Positions 1-8,263 of a DNA stretch of 45,118 nucleotides are shown here, piece after piece. The position numbers were made by a program, and so were the translations under genes. Each line of letters starts with the position of its first letter. Within the stretch, counting starts at the first letter, position 1. Origin of the DNA: an uncultured Merdimonas sp. (lineage in GTDB: Bacteria > Bacillota > Clostridia > Lachnospirales > Lachnospiraceae); assembly GCA_944383645.1 (NCBI GenBank), contig CALWQJ010000003.1, positions 1 through 45,118 on the forward strand. Reading direction: 5' to 3'. The notes under the pieces were generated by a model. The model saw nothing but the letters and a program-made list of their open reading frames with translations, did not search any database and was not told the origin of the DNA.

Positions 1-1519
1 TGCCTGTCATCTCTTTCGGCTGCTCCATTCCCATCAGCTCGATGAGCGTCGGAATGATGTCAGCCAGGCAGCCGCCTTCTCTTAAGGAATAAGCCGGATC
101 GGCGTTTACCAGGATAAACGGAACCGGGTTGGTGGTATGAGCCGTCCAGGGCTCTCCCGTGCTGTAGTCGATCATCTGCTCCGCGTTTCCATGGTCCGCG
201 CAGATGAACATCTGGCCGCCCACTTCCTTCAGCGCCTCCACAGCGCGTCCCACACAGCCGTCCACGGTCTCGATGGCCTTCACCGCCGCCGGGATCACGC
301 CCGTATGGCCTACCATATCCGGGTTCGCGAAATTGATGATAATCACATCGTATTTATCTGCCTTGATGGCCTCCACCAGACGGTCGCATACCTCGGGAGC
401 GCTCATCTCGGGCTGCAGGTCGTAGGTTGCCACCTTCGGGGATTTCACCAGGATGCGGTCCTCGCCCTTGTTCGGCTCCTCAACGCCGCCGTTGAAGAAG
501 AAGGTCACATGGGCATACTTCTCCGTCTCAGCCAGACGAAGCTGGGTCAGGCCATGGGCCCCCAGGTACTCTCCAAAAGTATTGTGAAGCTCTACCTTGT
601 GGAAGGCTACCAGCTTGTTCGGGATGGTCGGATCGTACTCCGTAAAGCATACGTAGGTCAGATCCAGCTTCTTCTCCCGCGGGAAGTTCGTGAACTCGTC
701 ACAGCAGAAGGCTCTGGAGATCTCTCTGGCCCGGTCCGGACGGAAATTAAAGAAGATCACGGAATCGCCGTCCTGGATGGTGGCCAGCGGCTTTCCATCC
801 TTCATCACCACTGCCGGAACCACGAACTCGTCCGTCACGTCCTTCTCATAGGAAGCGGCGATGGCGCTCACACCGTCGGAAGCCTCCACGCCCTCACCCT
901 TCGTCAGGGCCTTGTAGGCCAGCTCCACGCGGTCCCAGCGGTTGTCGCGGTCCATAGCGTAATAGCGTCCCATCACGGTAGCCACTTCGCCGACGCCGAT
1001 CTCTTTCATCTTATCGGTAAGCTCCTGCACAAAATCCTTTCCGGAGGTCGGCGGGGTATCGCGGCCGTCCAGGAAGCAGTGTACATAGACCTTCTTCAAG
1101 CCATGGCGCTTCGCCAGCTCCAGAAGGCCGTAGATGTGCGTATTGTGGCTGTGCACGCCGCCGTCGGACACCAGTCCGAACATGTGGAGGGCGGAATCCT
1201 TCGTCTTCGCGTTCTCCACAGCGGCGACCAGGGCCTCGTTCTCAAAGAAGTCCCCGTCCTCAATCTCCTTGGTGATGCGGGTCAGCTCCTGGTATACGAT
1301 GCGCCCCGCGCCCATATTCATATGGCCTACCTCGGAATTTCCCATCTGTCCGTCGGGAAGTCCCACAGCCAGTCCGCTTGCGTTGCCCTTTACAAAGGGA
1401 TATTCTTTCATCAGCTGATCCATCACAGGGGTAGCCGCCATGGCGATGGCGTTGCCCTCCGGGTTCTCATTCAGGCCGTAGCCGTCCAGGATCATCAGTA
1501 CTGTCGGTTTCTTACTCAT
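1..1519 (-). CDS. gpmI: 2,3-bisphosphoglycerate-independent phosphoglycerate mutase (3' end cut by window edge)
   Basis: Interconverts 3- and 2-phosphoglycerate in glycolysis, as a cytosolic Mn-dependent enzyme of the alkaline-phosphatase superfamily. About 506 codons are visible; the family is about 510 residues, so only the last few codons are missing. The N-terminus reads MSKKPTVLMILDGYG, the first metal-binding Asp motif. MGNSEVGHMNMG follows near residue 60 and carries the nucleophilic Ser. A later CADHGN motif binds metal. The start ATG overlaps the stop of yajC by 8 bases (ATGAGTAA), and a GAGGTGGAGAAG ribosome site lies inside yajC, so the two are translationally coupled. Confidence is high. 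Confidence 0.96.
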   Translation of the reverse strand, partial: MSKKPTVLMILDGYGLNENPEGNAIAMAATPVMDQLMKEYPFVKGNASGLAVGLPDGQMGNSEVGHMNMGAGRIVYQELTRITKEIEDGDFFENEALVAAVENAKTKDSALHMFGLVSDGGVHSHNTHIYGLLELAKRHGLKKVYVHCFLDGRDTPPTSGKDFVQELTDKMKEIGVGEVATVMGRYYAMDRDNRWDRVELAYKALTKGEGVEASDGVSAIAASYEKDVTDEFVVPAVVMKDGKPLATIQDGDSVIFFNFRPDRAREISRAFCCDEFTNFPREKKLDLTYVCFTEYDPTIPNKLVAFHKVELHNTFGEYLGAHGLTQLRLAETEKYAHVTFFFNGGVEEPNKGEDRILVKSPKVATYDLQPEMSAPEVCDRLVEAIKADKYDVIIINFANPDMVGHTGVIPAAVKAIETVDGCVGRAVEALKEVGGQMFICADHGNAEQMIDYSTGEPWTAHTTNPVPFILVNADPAYSLREGGCLADIIPTLIELMGMEQPKEMTG

Positions 1520-1817
1520 TGCTCTTCTCCACCTCTGCAATCGCTGCTTTCTTCATCGGGATCCTGCAGTTCCGGTTGCTTCCGAACTCGACGATCACGT
1601 CGTCCTCGGTAATATCAATCAGGACTCCGTAGAATCCGCTTGTGGTTACTACTACGTCGCCTACTTCCATGGTAGCAAGCATGGCGTTCACACGCTTCTG
1701 CTCCTTCTTCTGGGGGCGGATAGCCGCGAAGTACATAAACGCTCCAATGACTACTACGTAAAGCAGGATGACGCCCCATCCCATCGTGCCGCCGCTGGTT
1801 GTTGCAAGTAAATTCAT
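1512..1817 (-). CDS. yajC: Preprotein translocase accessory subunit YajC
   Basis: A 101-residue single-pass membrane protein of the SecDF-YajC holo-translocon. One transmembrane helix lies at about residues 14-35 (GVILLYVVVIGAFMYFAAI), followed by the family-typical RPQKKEQKR stretch and a small cytosolic beta domain (VGDVVVTTSGFYGVLIDI). A strong AGGAGG site precedes the ATG. It follows tgt, as in many Bacillota, but secDF is not visible here and gpmI is coupled downstream instead. Confidence is high. Confidence 0.95.
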   Translation of the reverse strand: MNLLATTSGGTMGWGVILLYVVVIGAFMYFAAIRPQKKEQKRVNAMLATMEVGDVVVTTSGFYGVLIDITEDDVIVEFGSNRNCRIPMKKAAIAEVEKSNE

Positions 1818-1930
1818 ATTTCTTTTTTCCTCCTAAAATTCAACTGCTTCCAGGTGTCCCAGAACTTCCTGCTCTTTTCTCCCGCCGCTTCTGGCAGGCA
1901 GAAGCTGAAACACCAGAACGCACTATTGTT

Positions 1931-1960
1931 ATAGTAGCATAATTCCGGATCTCCGGTCAA
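1931..1960 (-). promoter_or_regulatory. Probable sigma-A promoter for yajC-gpmI
   Basis: On the minus strand, TTGACC (1960-1955) and TACTAT (1936-1931) are separated by 18 bases, and TATGC just upstream gives an extended -10 character. The -35 overlaps the tgt stop codon, so yajC-gpmI may be expressed apart from aroC-panE-tgt. The roughly 110-base leader also contains a CTTCTG/CAGAAG hairpin. Confidence 0.5.
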
Positions 1961-3087
1961 GAGCCAGACTTCATTTTATCCAGCTTTTCTTTTTTATACG
2001 CCTGATAACGCCCCGCGTCGATGGCGTCCCGGATCTCCGTCATCATGGTGTTGTAGAAATACAGGTTGTGAAGCACGCACAGGCGCATGCCCAGCATCTC
2101 CTTCGCCTTCAGGAGATGGCGGATGTAGGCCCTGCTGTAACGGCGGCAGGCCGGGCACTGGCAGCCCTCCTCGATGGGCCTCTCGTCCAGCTCGTATTTC
2201 GCGTTAAATAAATTGATTTTTCCGTAATTCGTATACAGGTGCCCGTGGCGTCCGTTCCGGCTGGGATAGACGCAGTCGAAGAAGTCCACGCCCCGGTCCA
2301 CAGCCTCCAGGATATTGGCTGGCGTGCCCACGCCCATCAGATAGGTAGGCTTATCCTCCGGAAGGTACGGGACGACCGCCTCGATAATCTGGTACATCTG
2401 CTCGTGGGTCTCTCCCACCGCCAGGCCGCCGATGGCGTAGCCGTCCAGATCCATCTGCGCAATTTCCTTTGCGTGCTCCCTTCGGATGTCTTCAAAAATG
2501 GCGCCCTGGTTGATGCCGAACAGAAGCTGATGGGGATTGATGGTGTCCGGCAGCGCATTCAGCCGCTGCATCTCTGCCTTACAGCGGGCGAGCCAGCGGG
2601 TCGTCCGGGCCACGGAGGCCTCCACATAGTCCCGCTCCGCCAGGGCCGGAGCGCACTCGTCAAAGGCCATGGCGATGGTGGACGCCAGGTTGGACTGAAT
2701 CTGCATACTCTCCTCCGGGCCCATGAAAATCTTCCGCCCGTCGATATGGGAGTGGAAATACACGCCCTCCTCCTTTATTTTGCGTAAGGAGGACAGGGAA
2801 AATACCTGAAATCCGCCGGAATCCGTCAGGATCGGCCTGTTCCAGGACATGAACTTATGAAGGCCCCCCAGCTTTTTCACGATCTGGTCGCCGGGGCGCA
2901 CATGGAGGTGGTAGGTGTTCGACAGCTCGATCTGCGTGCCGATCTCCTCCAGATCCGAGGTGGCCACGGCCCCCTTGATGGCCGCCACCGTCCCCACGTT
3001 CATGAACACCGGCGTCTGCACGGTTCCATGCACAGTGGTAAATTCTGCATGCTTCGCGTTTCCGTCTTTCTTTACTATCCGGTACAT
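1957..3087 (-). CDS. tgt: tRNA-guanine transglycosylase (queuine tRNA-ribosyltransferase)
   Basis: Exchanges guanine-34 of GUN-anticodon tRNAs for the queuosine precursor preQ1. The protein has 376 residues, the normal bacterial length. LTDSGGFQVFS at about 87-97 carries the catalytic Asp89. GVGTPANIL and DFFDCVYPSRNGRHG further on are the substrate and nucleophile region. The zinc site CxCxxC...H appears as CQCPACRRYSRAYIRHL near residue 310. The ATG directly abuts the stop of the ketopantoate-reductase-like gene, so the two are in one operon. Confidence is very high. Confidence 0.97.
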   Translation of the reverse strand: MYRIVKKDGNAKHAEFTTVHGTVQTPVFMNVGTVAAIKGAVATSDLEEIGTQIELSNTYHLHVRPGDQIVKKLGGLHKFMSWNRPILTDSGGFQVFSLSSLRKIKEEGVYFHSHIDGRKIFMGPEESMQIQSNLASTIAMAFDECAPALAERDYVEASVARTTRWLARCKAEMQRLNALPDTINPHQLLFGINQGAIFEDIRREHAKEIAQMDLDGYAIGGLAVGETHEQMYQIIEAVVPYLPEDKPTYLMGVGTPANILEAVDRGVDFFDCVYPSRNGRHGHLYTNYGKINLFNAKYELDERPIEEGCQCPACRRYSRAYIRHLLKAKEMLGMRLCVLHNLYFYNTMMTEIRDAIDAGRYQAYKKEKLDKMKSGS

Positions 3088-4026
3088 TTATCGCAATCCT
3101 CTCGCCTTTAACTCTTCTATGATTCTGCAGCAGACAGGCATATCCACCTGGTACGCCGCCGCCATCTCCTCCACCGCGTAGACAAGTCCCGCGATCTCAG
3201 AAGGGCCGCCCTTTTCGATATCCCGCTGCATGGAGGTCCCGGCCTGGGGGCTTAAGCCGTCCAGGATCCTTAGGTTCACATCCACCATATCCGCCGGAAC
3301 TCCAAGTCCCATGGCCTCCGCCAGCTTCAGATATTCCCGATCCATGGCGGCAAAGGTATCCCGGGGCTCTCCGTCCTTCTGGAACTCCCCGGCCTGGGCG
3401 TGAAAATATTCCCCTGCCGCAGCCATGGGACTGGTATACATGAACTTTTTGAAGGTATCCCGGCGGATATTATCCGAGTATTCCCCGCTGATTCCCGCGT
3501 GATCGAGATCCTTTTTAATCTGTTCCAGCCGGATCCGCACAGTCTCCCCCGGCTCCTGGCCGGGACGAAGGCCATACACCACCCGGAAAATATCGCCGCC
3601 ATGGGTGATCTCTCCCGGCGCGGACACGTGGGCCGCCACATAGATGCAGCCGTCTGTCACAGTCATCCCGGGAAGCTTTGCCTGCATGTTTTCTCCCGTC
3701 CCGTAAATATTCAGGATAGGGATCACCACCGTCTCCGGCGTGCCTGTCCGCTTCGCAAGCTGGATGGCATCCTCCAGGGAGTAGCTCTTCACACAGACGA
3801 AAATCACGTCCGGCACGTCCCGGTATTCTTCCATAGTCATGGCCCCCACCGGGCAGATTGTGAAATCGCCTTTTTTCGTATGCTTCATAGAGATGCCCTG
3901 GCCTTTCAGGGCCGCAAGCTGGGCGCCCCGGGCCAAAAAAGTAACGTCCTGGCCGTCCGCCGCCAGAAAAGCCCCGATGCTCCCGCCTGTGGCCCCGGAA
4001 CCTGCAATTACATATCGAAGTCCCAT
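3088..4026 (-). CDS. Ketopantoate reductase family protein (2-dehydropantoate 2-reductase-like)
   Basis: A 312-residue NADPH-binding oxidoreductase of the ApbA/PanE fold. The Rossmann motif GSGATGGSIGAFLA lies at about 9-22, and FVCVKSYSLEDAI near 75-87 contains the family Lys. The C-terminal helical domain has KKFMYTSPMAAAG and a DMVDVNLRILDGLSPQAGTSM-type segment typical of PanE. Family members reduce 2-dehydropantoate to pantoate for CoA synthesis, but Bacillota often carry several paralogues with other 2-oxoacid substrates, so substrate is not certain. It sits 3 bases after aroC and abuts tgt. Confidence 0.85.
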   Translation of the reverse strand: MGLRYVIAGSGATGGSIGAFLAADGQDVTFLARGAQLAALKGQGISMKHTKKGDFTICPVGAMTMEEYRDVPDVIFVCVKSYSLEDAIQLAKRTGTPETVVIPILNIYGTGENMQAKLPGMTVTDGCIYVAAHVSAPGEITHGGDIFRVVYGLRPGQEPGETVRIRLEQIKKDLDHAGISGEYSDNIRRDTFKKFMYTSPMAAAGEYFHAQAGEFQKDGEPRDTFAAMDREYLKLAEAMGLGVPADMVDVNLRILDGLSPQAGTSMQRDIEKGGPSEIAGLVYAVEEMAAAYQVDMPVCCRIIEELKARGLR

Positions 4027-4029
4027 CTC

Positions 4030-5130
4030 TTATTTCCCCCAGATCCGTTTCACATAATCCAGCCGCGCGCTCATGCCGCACAGGAGGGCGTCCGCCACCA
4101 CCAGGGCCGTCATGGCCTCCACCACGACCACCGCCCGGGGCACAATCACCGGATCGTGGCGGCCGTGCACGCTGATCTCGATATTTTCGCCCTGCCGGTT
4201 TACCGTATGCTGCTTCGCAGCGATGGACGAGGTGGGCTTAATGGCAGCCCGCAGCACGATCTCGCTTCCGTCGCTGATTCCGCCTAAAACTCCCCCTGCG
4301 TTGTTGCGCTCCTTTTCGATGCCGTCTCCGCGGTTCACGAAGGGATCGTTGTTCTCGCTTCCCCGAAGCTTCGCCGCCCCAAAGCCGGAGCCTATCTCAA
4401 AGCCCTTCACGGCCCCGATGGACAGGATAGCCTTCGCCAGGTCCGCGTCCAGCTTGTCGAAGCAGGGATCTCCCAGGCCCGCCGGCAGTCCCCGGACCAC
4501 GCACTCCACGACGCCGCCCACGGAATCCTTCTCCCGCATGCACTCCTTTACATAGATGCCCGCCTGCTCCGCCGCCTGGGAATCCGGCATATAGAAGGGG
4601 TTCCTGCGGATCTCATGGGCGTCGAAACGGTCGTAATCGATCTCTGCCGGGCCAATGGAGCGGGTGTAGGCGCTCAAGCTTACTCCGATTTCTGAAAGAA
4701 GCTTCGACGCCACGGCTCCCGCCGCCACGCGCCCGATGGTCTCCCGTCCCGAGGAACGGCCGCCGCCCCGGTAATCCCGGAAGCCATACTTCTGGTCAAA
4801 GGTATAATCCGCATGGCCCGGCCGGTAATAGGACGCGATCTCGCTGTAGTCCTGGGAGCGCTGGGAGGTATTCGCCACCAGGATGGAGATGGGCGTCCCT
4901 GTGGTCATCCCCTCGAACACTCCCGAGAGAATCTCCGCCTTATCGCCCTCGCTCCGGCTGGTGGTGTACTGGGACTGGCCCGGCCGGCGCCGGTCCAGGT
5001 ATTTCTGTATGTCTTCTTCATTTAAAGAAAGTCCTGCCGGGCAGCCGTCGATGACGACGCCGACGCCCTTCCCGTGGGATTCCCCCCAGGTGGAGATGCA
5101 GAACTGCTTTCCGAATATGGATCCTGCCAT
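4030..5130 (-). CDS. aroC: Chorismate synthase
   Basis: Final step of the shikimate pathway: 5-enolpyruvylshikimate-3-phosphate to chorismate, using reduced FMN. The protein has 366 residues. The signatures are in order: STWGESHGKGVGVVIDG near residue 13, then RPGHADYTFDQKYG and YRGGGRSSGRETIGRVAAG near 105-137. ARLDYVKRIWGK forms the C-terminus. It opens the aroC-panE-like-tgt run and is divergent from the broken symporter gene at 5340. Confidence is very high. Confidence 0.97.
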   Translation of the reverse strand: MAGSIFGKQFCISTWGESHGKGVGVVIDGCPAGLSLNEEDIQKYLDRRRPGQSQYTTSRSEGDKAEILSGVFEGMTTGTPISILVANTSQRSQDYSEIASYYRPGHADYTFDQKYGFRDYRGGGRSSGRETIGRVAAGAVASKLLSEIGVSLSAYTRSIGPAEIDYDRFDAHEIRRNPFYMPDSQAAEQAGIYVKECMREKDSVGGVVECVVRGLPAGLGDPCFDKLDADLAKAILSIGAVKGFEIGSGFGAAKLRGSENNDPFVNRGDGIEKERNNAGGVLGGISDGSEIVLRAAIKPTSSIAAKQHTVNRQGENIEISVHGRHDPVIVPRAVVVVEAMTALVVADALLCGMSARLDYVKRIWGK

Positions 5131-5339
5131 GATACTTCCTCTTTTCCTTTGTTCTTCTGTCTATCATAGCGGAGTTTGCCGGATTCGTCAAATTAAATCC
5201 TAAAAGCTTGCTTTCCATTCTTCCACTGGACATGCTCCCTGGCATATGCTACTCTTAATGTCGGCGCCAGACGGACAGCACGTCCTCCTGTGCGCCAAAT
5301 ACTGACTTTGCAGTTTATGTTTAAGGAGTAATAAGTGTT

Positions 5340-5924
5340 ATGGAAAAGAAAGCAAATCATTTTTCCGGGCAGCTGGGCTTTGTGATGGCTGCTGCGGGAA
5401 GCGCTGTGGGCGTGGGAAATCTGTGACGCTTCCCCTATCTGGCCGCGAAGGCCGGCGGCTTCGTGGGCCTTCTGTTCTTCGTGGCGGCGATTTTCGCCAC
5501 GCTGACCTCCTGCATCTCCGTGCTGGAATCCATCACGGCCAACTGTGTAGAGGTCTTCCATACCGAACGCAAAAAGACCGTCGTTACCCTGTCTGTCATT
5601 TACCTGGCGGCTTCCGCCGTGGTCGCCCTGGGCTACAGCCTGTTCTATTTTGAAGCTAAGCTGCCAAACGGAACCACCGGACAGCTTCTGGATGTCATGG
5701 ACTATGTGAGCAACAGCGTGATGATGCCCTTTATCGCCCTCCTGTCCACTATTCTCATCGGCTGGGTGAAAAAGCCTTCCTTCGTCATCGAGGAGATGGA
5801 AAGCAGCGGACACGCGTTCCGGCGGAAAAGGCTTTACACAGTCATGATCCGCTATATCGCCCCGGTCATGATGTTCGTGCTGTTCCTCCAGTCCACGGGG
5901 ATCCTTTCCGGGATTTTTTCCTGA
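5340..5924 (+). pseudogene. Sodium-dependent (neurotransmitter:sodium symporter family) transporter, nonsense plus internal deletion
   Basis: An AAGGAG site precedes ATG 5340. The first 28 codons match the first helix of NSS transporters: QLGFVMAAAGSAVGVGNL, then TGA at 5424-5426 where the family has Trp, then RFPYLAAKAGGF. The same frame continues to 5924 with VGLLFFVAAIFATLTSCIS, which in intact members lies around helix 7. The C-terminal end follows (WVKKPSFVIEEM, then TM segments to GIFS). The remnant is 194 codons against about 450 in the family, so roughly 250 codons are missing in frame. It cannot form the LeuT-fold transporter. It is one of two plus-strand genes in the window. The interval 5131-5339 holds only its leader, the aroC upstream region and a weak GGCGC/GCGCC hairpin near 5263-5303. 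Confidence 0.85.
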
Positions 5925-5988
5925 GCTTTCAATCTGCAAATCAAAAAGAAAATTCAGGAAACATAAAATAACTTTTGATGAGATAAAA

Positions 5989-6583
5989 TCACACCCAGGT
6001 CTCTTGGGAACAATACCATTGGCAGTCAAATTCTTCTCCCTTTAAGATTGCGTCATATACAGGATGAAGGAACTGATTCAGGCGATGCAGTGCTGCTGAG
6101 AGTTCCAGCGCAGCTTCTTTTGCTGGTTCAAACCGCATCCATTGTGTCTTCATAAACGGATTGTTCGCAAACTTTCCAATGCGTGTAAAAGCATCCTGCT
6201 CCAGAATACGCCCACGGTGCCTTGCTGTGAGCAGGACTGCCTCCTTCAGTGTTCTGCCTGAAAAATCAAAGACACTCGACAAATAGTAAATGTCGAAAAA
6301 ATCCTTCATCCTGCTTGTCGTTTCCATTCTTTGGAGAATAGCATCAAATTTCTCTGATATTGTGCTTTCCAATGAATATGTATAAATCTCCGGCGACTCA
6401 AATCCTTCCAGCCGGGTGGAAAGATGCCTGACCACAGCGTCCGGCACTATTACGTCATCAACCCCCACATCTACTGAAAATGGAACTCTGACATTATTGA
6501 TATGCCCTATAAATTTTGTTTTCTGTCTTTGCCTGATTCTTAAGTCTTGCCAGTACCGAAGCAGCCAGATTTTTTACAGCCAT
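5989..6583 (-). pseudogene. AbiEii-type nucleotidyltransferase toxin, internally deleted and frameshifted
   Basis: The start ATG at 6583 overlaps the end of the antitoxin gene. The first about 23 codons (NLAASVLARLKNQAK) are the AbiEii N-terminus. The frame then runs into TAA after RAYQ. The homologous protein resumes in another frame from about 6513 as TKFIGHINNVRVPFSVDVG, then VDDVIVPDAVV, YTYSLESTISEKFDAIL and SRMKDFFDIYYL, to the natural end QETWV. About 120 codons are missing, including the region that carries the nucleotidyltransferase GS...D motif and catalytic Asp residues. The toxin should therefore be dead. GTG 6468 could start a 159-residue C-terminal fragment, but I see no sign it is functional. 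Confidence 0.8.
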
Positions 6584-7167
6584 ATTCCAAGCACCTCCCG
6601 TACCTTTCCCTGCACTCTGAGCATGGCAGCATACTTCCCAAGCCGGGATTCACTTCGCTGCGGATCTTTAAGGTATTCGCGGATGGCACTGTTAAATACC
6701 TCTGCATCCATTTTATTTCTGTGTGTGAGACAGTCGCAGATCGTCCGCTCCCTGTCATAGATACGCATATTAACTCCTTCGATCTGCGCATCCATGATTC
6801 CGACAGAAAATCTGCTTTCACTGATAAAATGCGGCTTTACAACCGGCCACAAAATATGAAATCGCCGCCTGGATGAACTGTCCGGAACAGCAAGATTCCA
6901 AGCAGACGGCGTTCTTTCTGTGTAGCCATAGTAATCCAGTGCACTCTCCAAGCAAAGAACAGCATCCGGAAACAATCTGGCGATGGCAGCCACTTCAGAA
7001 TAAGAATTGTCATCTATGCGCTGGTAATATCCCCGCCGTACCTGCTCAATTTCTCCATTCTTTATCAACTTTTGTAGTTTTCGATGATAATACCCGCTTT
7101 GAAGAAGTTCTCCTGTTTTAAGAATGCCGCCGTGGGAATCAAATAGATCCTGCAGGTCCTTCTCCAT
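6574..7167 (-). CDS. AbiEi-type antitoxin of a type IV toxin-antitoxin pair
   Basis: A 197-residue protein from ATG 7167, 8-9 bases after GGGAGG; an in-frame TTG lies one codon upstream. The N-terminal winged helix (LFDSHGGILKTGELLQSGYYHRKLQKLIKNGEIEQVRRGYYQ, broken here into its recognisable parts KTGELL, RKLQKLI and RRGYYQR) is the DNA-binding domain. The AbiEi C-terminal domain follows (CLESALDYYGYT, YDRERTICDCL, EYLKDP). In characterised AbiE systems this protein represses its own promoter and neutralises the NTase toxin without binding it. Here the gene is intact while its toxin partner at 5989-6583 is broken. Confidence 0.82.
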   Translation of the reverse strand: MEKDLQDLFDSHGGILKTGELLQSGYYHRKLQKLIKNGEIEQVRRGYYQRIDDNSYSEVAAIARLFPDAVLCLESALDYYGYTERTPSAWNLAVPDSSSRRRFHILWPVVKPHFISESRFSVGIMDAQIEGVNMRIYDRERTICDCLTHRNKMDAEVFNSAIREYLKDPQRSESRLGKYAAMLRVQGKVREVLGIWL

Positions 7168-7199
7168 CAATGCTCGCCTCCCAAAATTTACATATCCTT

Positions 7200-7248
7200 C
7201 TATAATTCAAATGTCGCAAAACGCACAAGTTTATATCATTTCTTGTGC
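7200..7248 (-). promoter_or_regulatory. abiE promoter with overlapping inverted-repeat operator
   Basis: On the minus strand, TTGTGC (7228-7223) and TTATAG (7205-7200) are 17 bases apart. The -35 lies in one arm of an inverted repeat GCACAAG (7223-7229) / CTTGTGC (7242-7248) with a 12-base A/T-rich centre. AbiEi antitoxins are known to autorepress through inverted repeats at the promoter, so this is a reasonable operator. Assignment is by position and pattern only. Confidence 0.5.
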
Positions 7249-7305
7249 AGTTTACAACATTATTTTATACGTTTATTTAAGAAGTATCAAGTAAAATTTT
7301 GTAGT

Positions 7306-7337
7306 AAAAGGAGCTGTCGTATCAATAGTACGACAGC
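7306..7337 (-). terminator. Probable rho-independent terminator downstream of the spoIIIA operon
   Basis: Perfect 9-bp arms GCTGTCGTA (7313-7321) and TACGACAGC (7329-7337) enclose a 7-base loop. On the minus strand the hairpin is followed by CCTTTTAC. It is 125 bases beyond spoIIIAH, with no gene between. Confidence 0.55.
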
Positions 7338-7462
7338 CCCTTGGGAACATTTTCTTTCAGCCTTGCAGTCTGCGCCAGTCTGAGGCTTCGCTGTACACCC
7401 CTCTTGCAAGCTCCGTAAGGCAATGCATATCGGCGCACTCCCTTACTTCACCGCCTCCGCCC
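7338..7462. other. Non-coding spacer after spoIIIAH
   Basis: I found no convincing reading frame. The spacer holds short inverted repeats (GTAAGG near 7420 with CCTTAC at 7439-7444; CAGTCTG / CAGACTG-type arms near 7370-7384) and ends at the terminator hairpin. It is either the 3' untranslated tail of the operon or a small structured RNA; nothing decides between them. Confidence 0.3.
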
Positions 7463-8263
7463 CTATTCCTGGGCAGCCACCGGCGTAATGATAATGTTTT
7501 CCCCGGAAATCCCGGTCTTTCTCTTTACGATGTCTTCAATCTGGGCGCGGCCCGCCTCGTCTACCTCCGCCATGTTCACCACCACGTCCGCCTGCTCGCC
7601 GGTGATGCTGACTACCACGTCCTCGAAGCCCTTGGCCTCCAGAAGGATCTCAGCGGCGGCCTCCCGCTCCGCGATGTCTGTCAGCTCCACCATGCTGTCG
7701 ATGGCTTCCTGCTTCTGAGCGTCGGAAATGTTGGTGTTGTTGATGACCTCCAAAAGGGTCTCCTTGTTTTTGGAGCGGAGCTGTTCTCTCGTAAGCTTCG
7801 CCTCAGCGGCGATTCCCACGCCTGCCGTGGAGCTGTTCGCCAGGACCGCCTCGCCCGGCTCTTCATTTTCATCCACCTCGGCAGTCTCTGTTCCCTCCGC
7901 CGTTTCCCCGTCGGAGGCGCCGGCGGTCTTCGTGCCTTCCGCGCCGGTATCTGCCACAGCCTCCCCGTCTGCCGCCTCCGCTTCCGCTTCGGCGTCCGCC
8001 GCTGCCAGATCTTCCGCGTCCTGATCCAGGCTCTCGATATCCCCGTCCGCGAACTGAAGCTCCTCCAGTCCTGTCTGCGCGTAAATATCCTCTGCGGAAA
8101 TATCGGCCGCCGCTTCCGCGTCATCCCCCGTGGAGGCGTCCGCGTCAGTCTCCACCTTGGCGGAGTCCAGCTTGCTTCCGGAGTAATTTAAGTACCCGGC
8201 CACCGCGATCATGATCGCCAGGGCGGTAATGATCATCTGGTTTTTCTTGAATATGTTTTTCAC
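7463..8263 (-). CDS. spoIIIAH: Stage III sporulation protein AH
   Basis: Forespore-engulfment channel component made in the mother cell; in Bacillus it binds forespore SpoIIQ. The N-terminus (KKNQMIITALAIMIAVAGYLNYS) has one transmembrane helix at about 9-26. A long acidic Ala/Glu/Asp-rich linker spans about 35-150, and a C-terminal YscJ/FliF-like ring-building domain spans about 155-266 (LEVINNTNISDAQKQEAID, EAAAEILLEAKGFEDVVV). The start is GTG 8263 in the overlap with the spoIIIAG stop (GGTGAAAAAC), preceded by GGAGGGTGAAAG. The low-complexity linker is longer than in Bacillus. It is last in the operon. Confidence 0.92.
   Translation of the reverse strand: MKNIFKKNQMIITALAIMIAVAGYLNYSGSKLDSAKVETDADASTGDDAEAAADISAEDIYAQTGLEELQFADGDIESLDQDAEDLAAADAEAEAEAADGEAVADTGAEGTKTAGASDGETAEGTETAEVDENEEPGEAVLANSSTAGVGIAAEAKLTREQLRSKNKETLLEVINNTNISDAQKQEAIDSMVELTDIAEREAAAEILLEAKGFEDVVVSITGEQADVVVNMAEVDEAGRAQIEDIVKRKTGISGENIIITPVAAQE

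Noticed and set aside
137..1612. A 491-codon open frame on the plus strand over gpmI
   Set aside because: It is the antisense shadow of a strongly recognisable gpmI and yajC; its protein has no family-like features.
5424..5426. Selenocysteine at the TGA in the symporter remnant
   Set aside because: The family has Trp here, there is no Cys-equivalent position, and the gene is also missing about 250 codons.
5193..6029. A 278-codon minus-strand frame opposite the symporter remnant
   Set aside because: Low-complexity His/Arg-rich translation, and the plus strand shows NSS transporter sequence.
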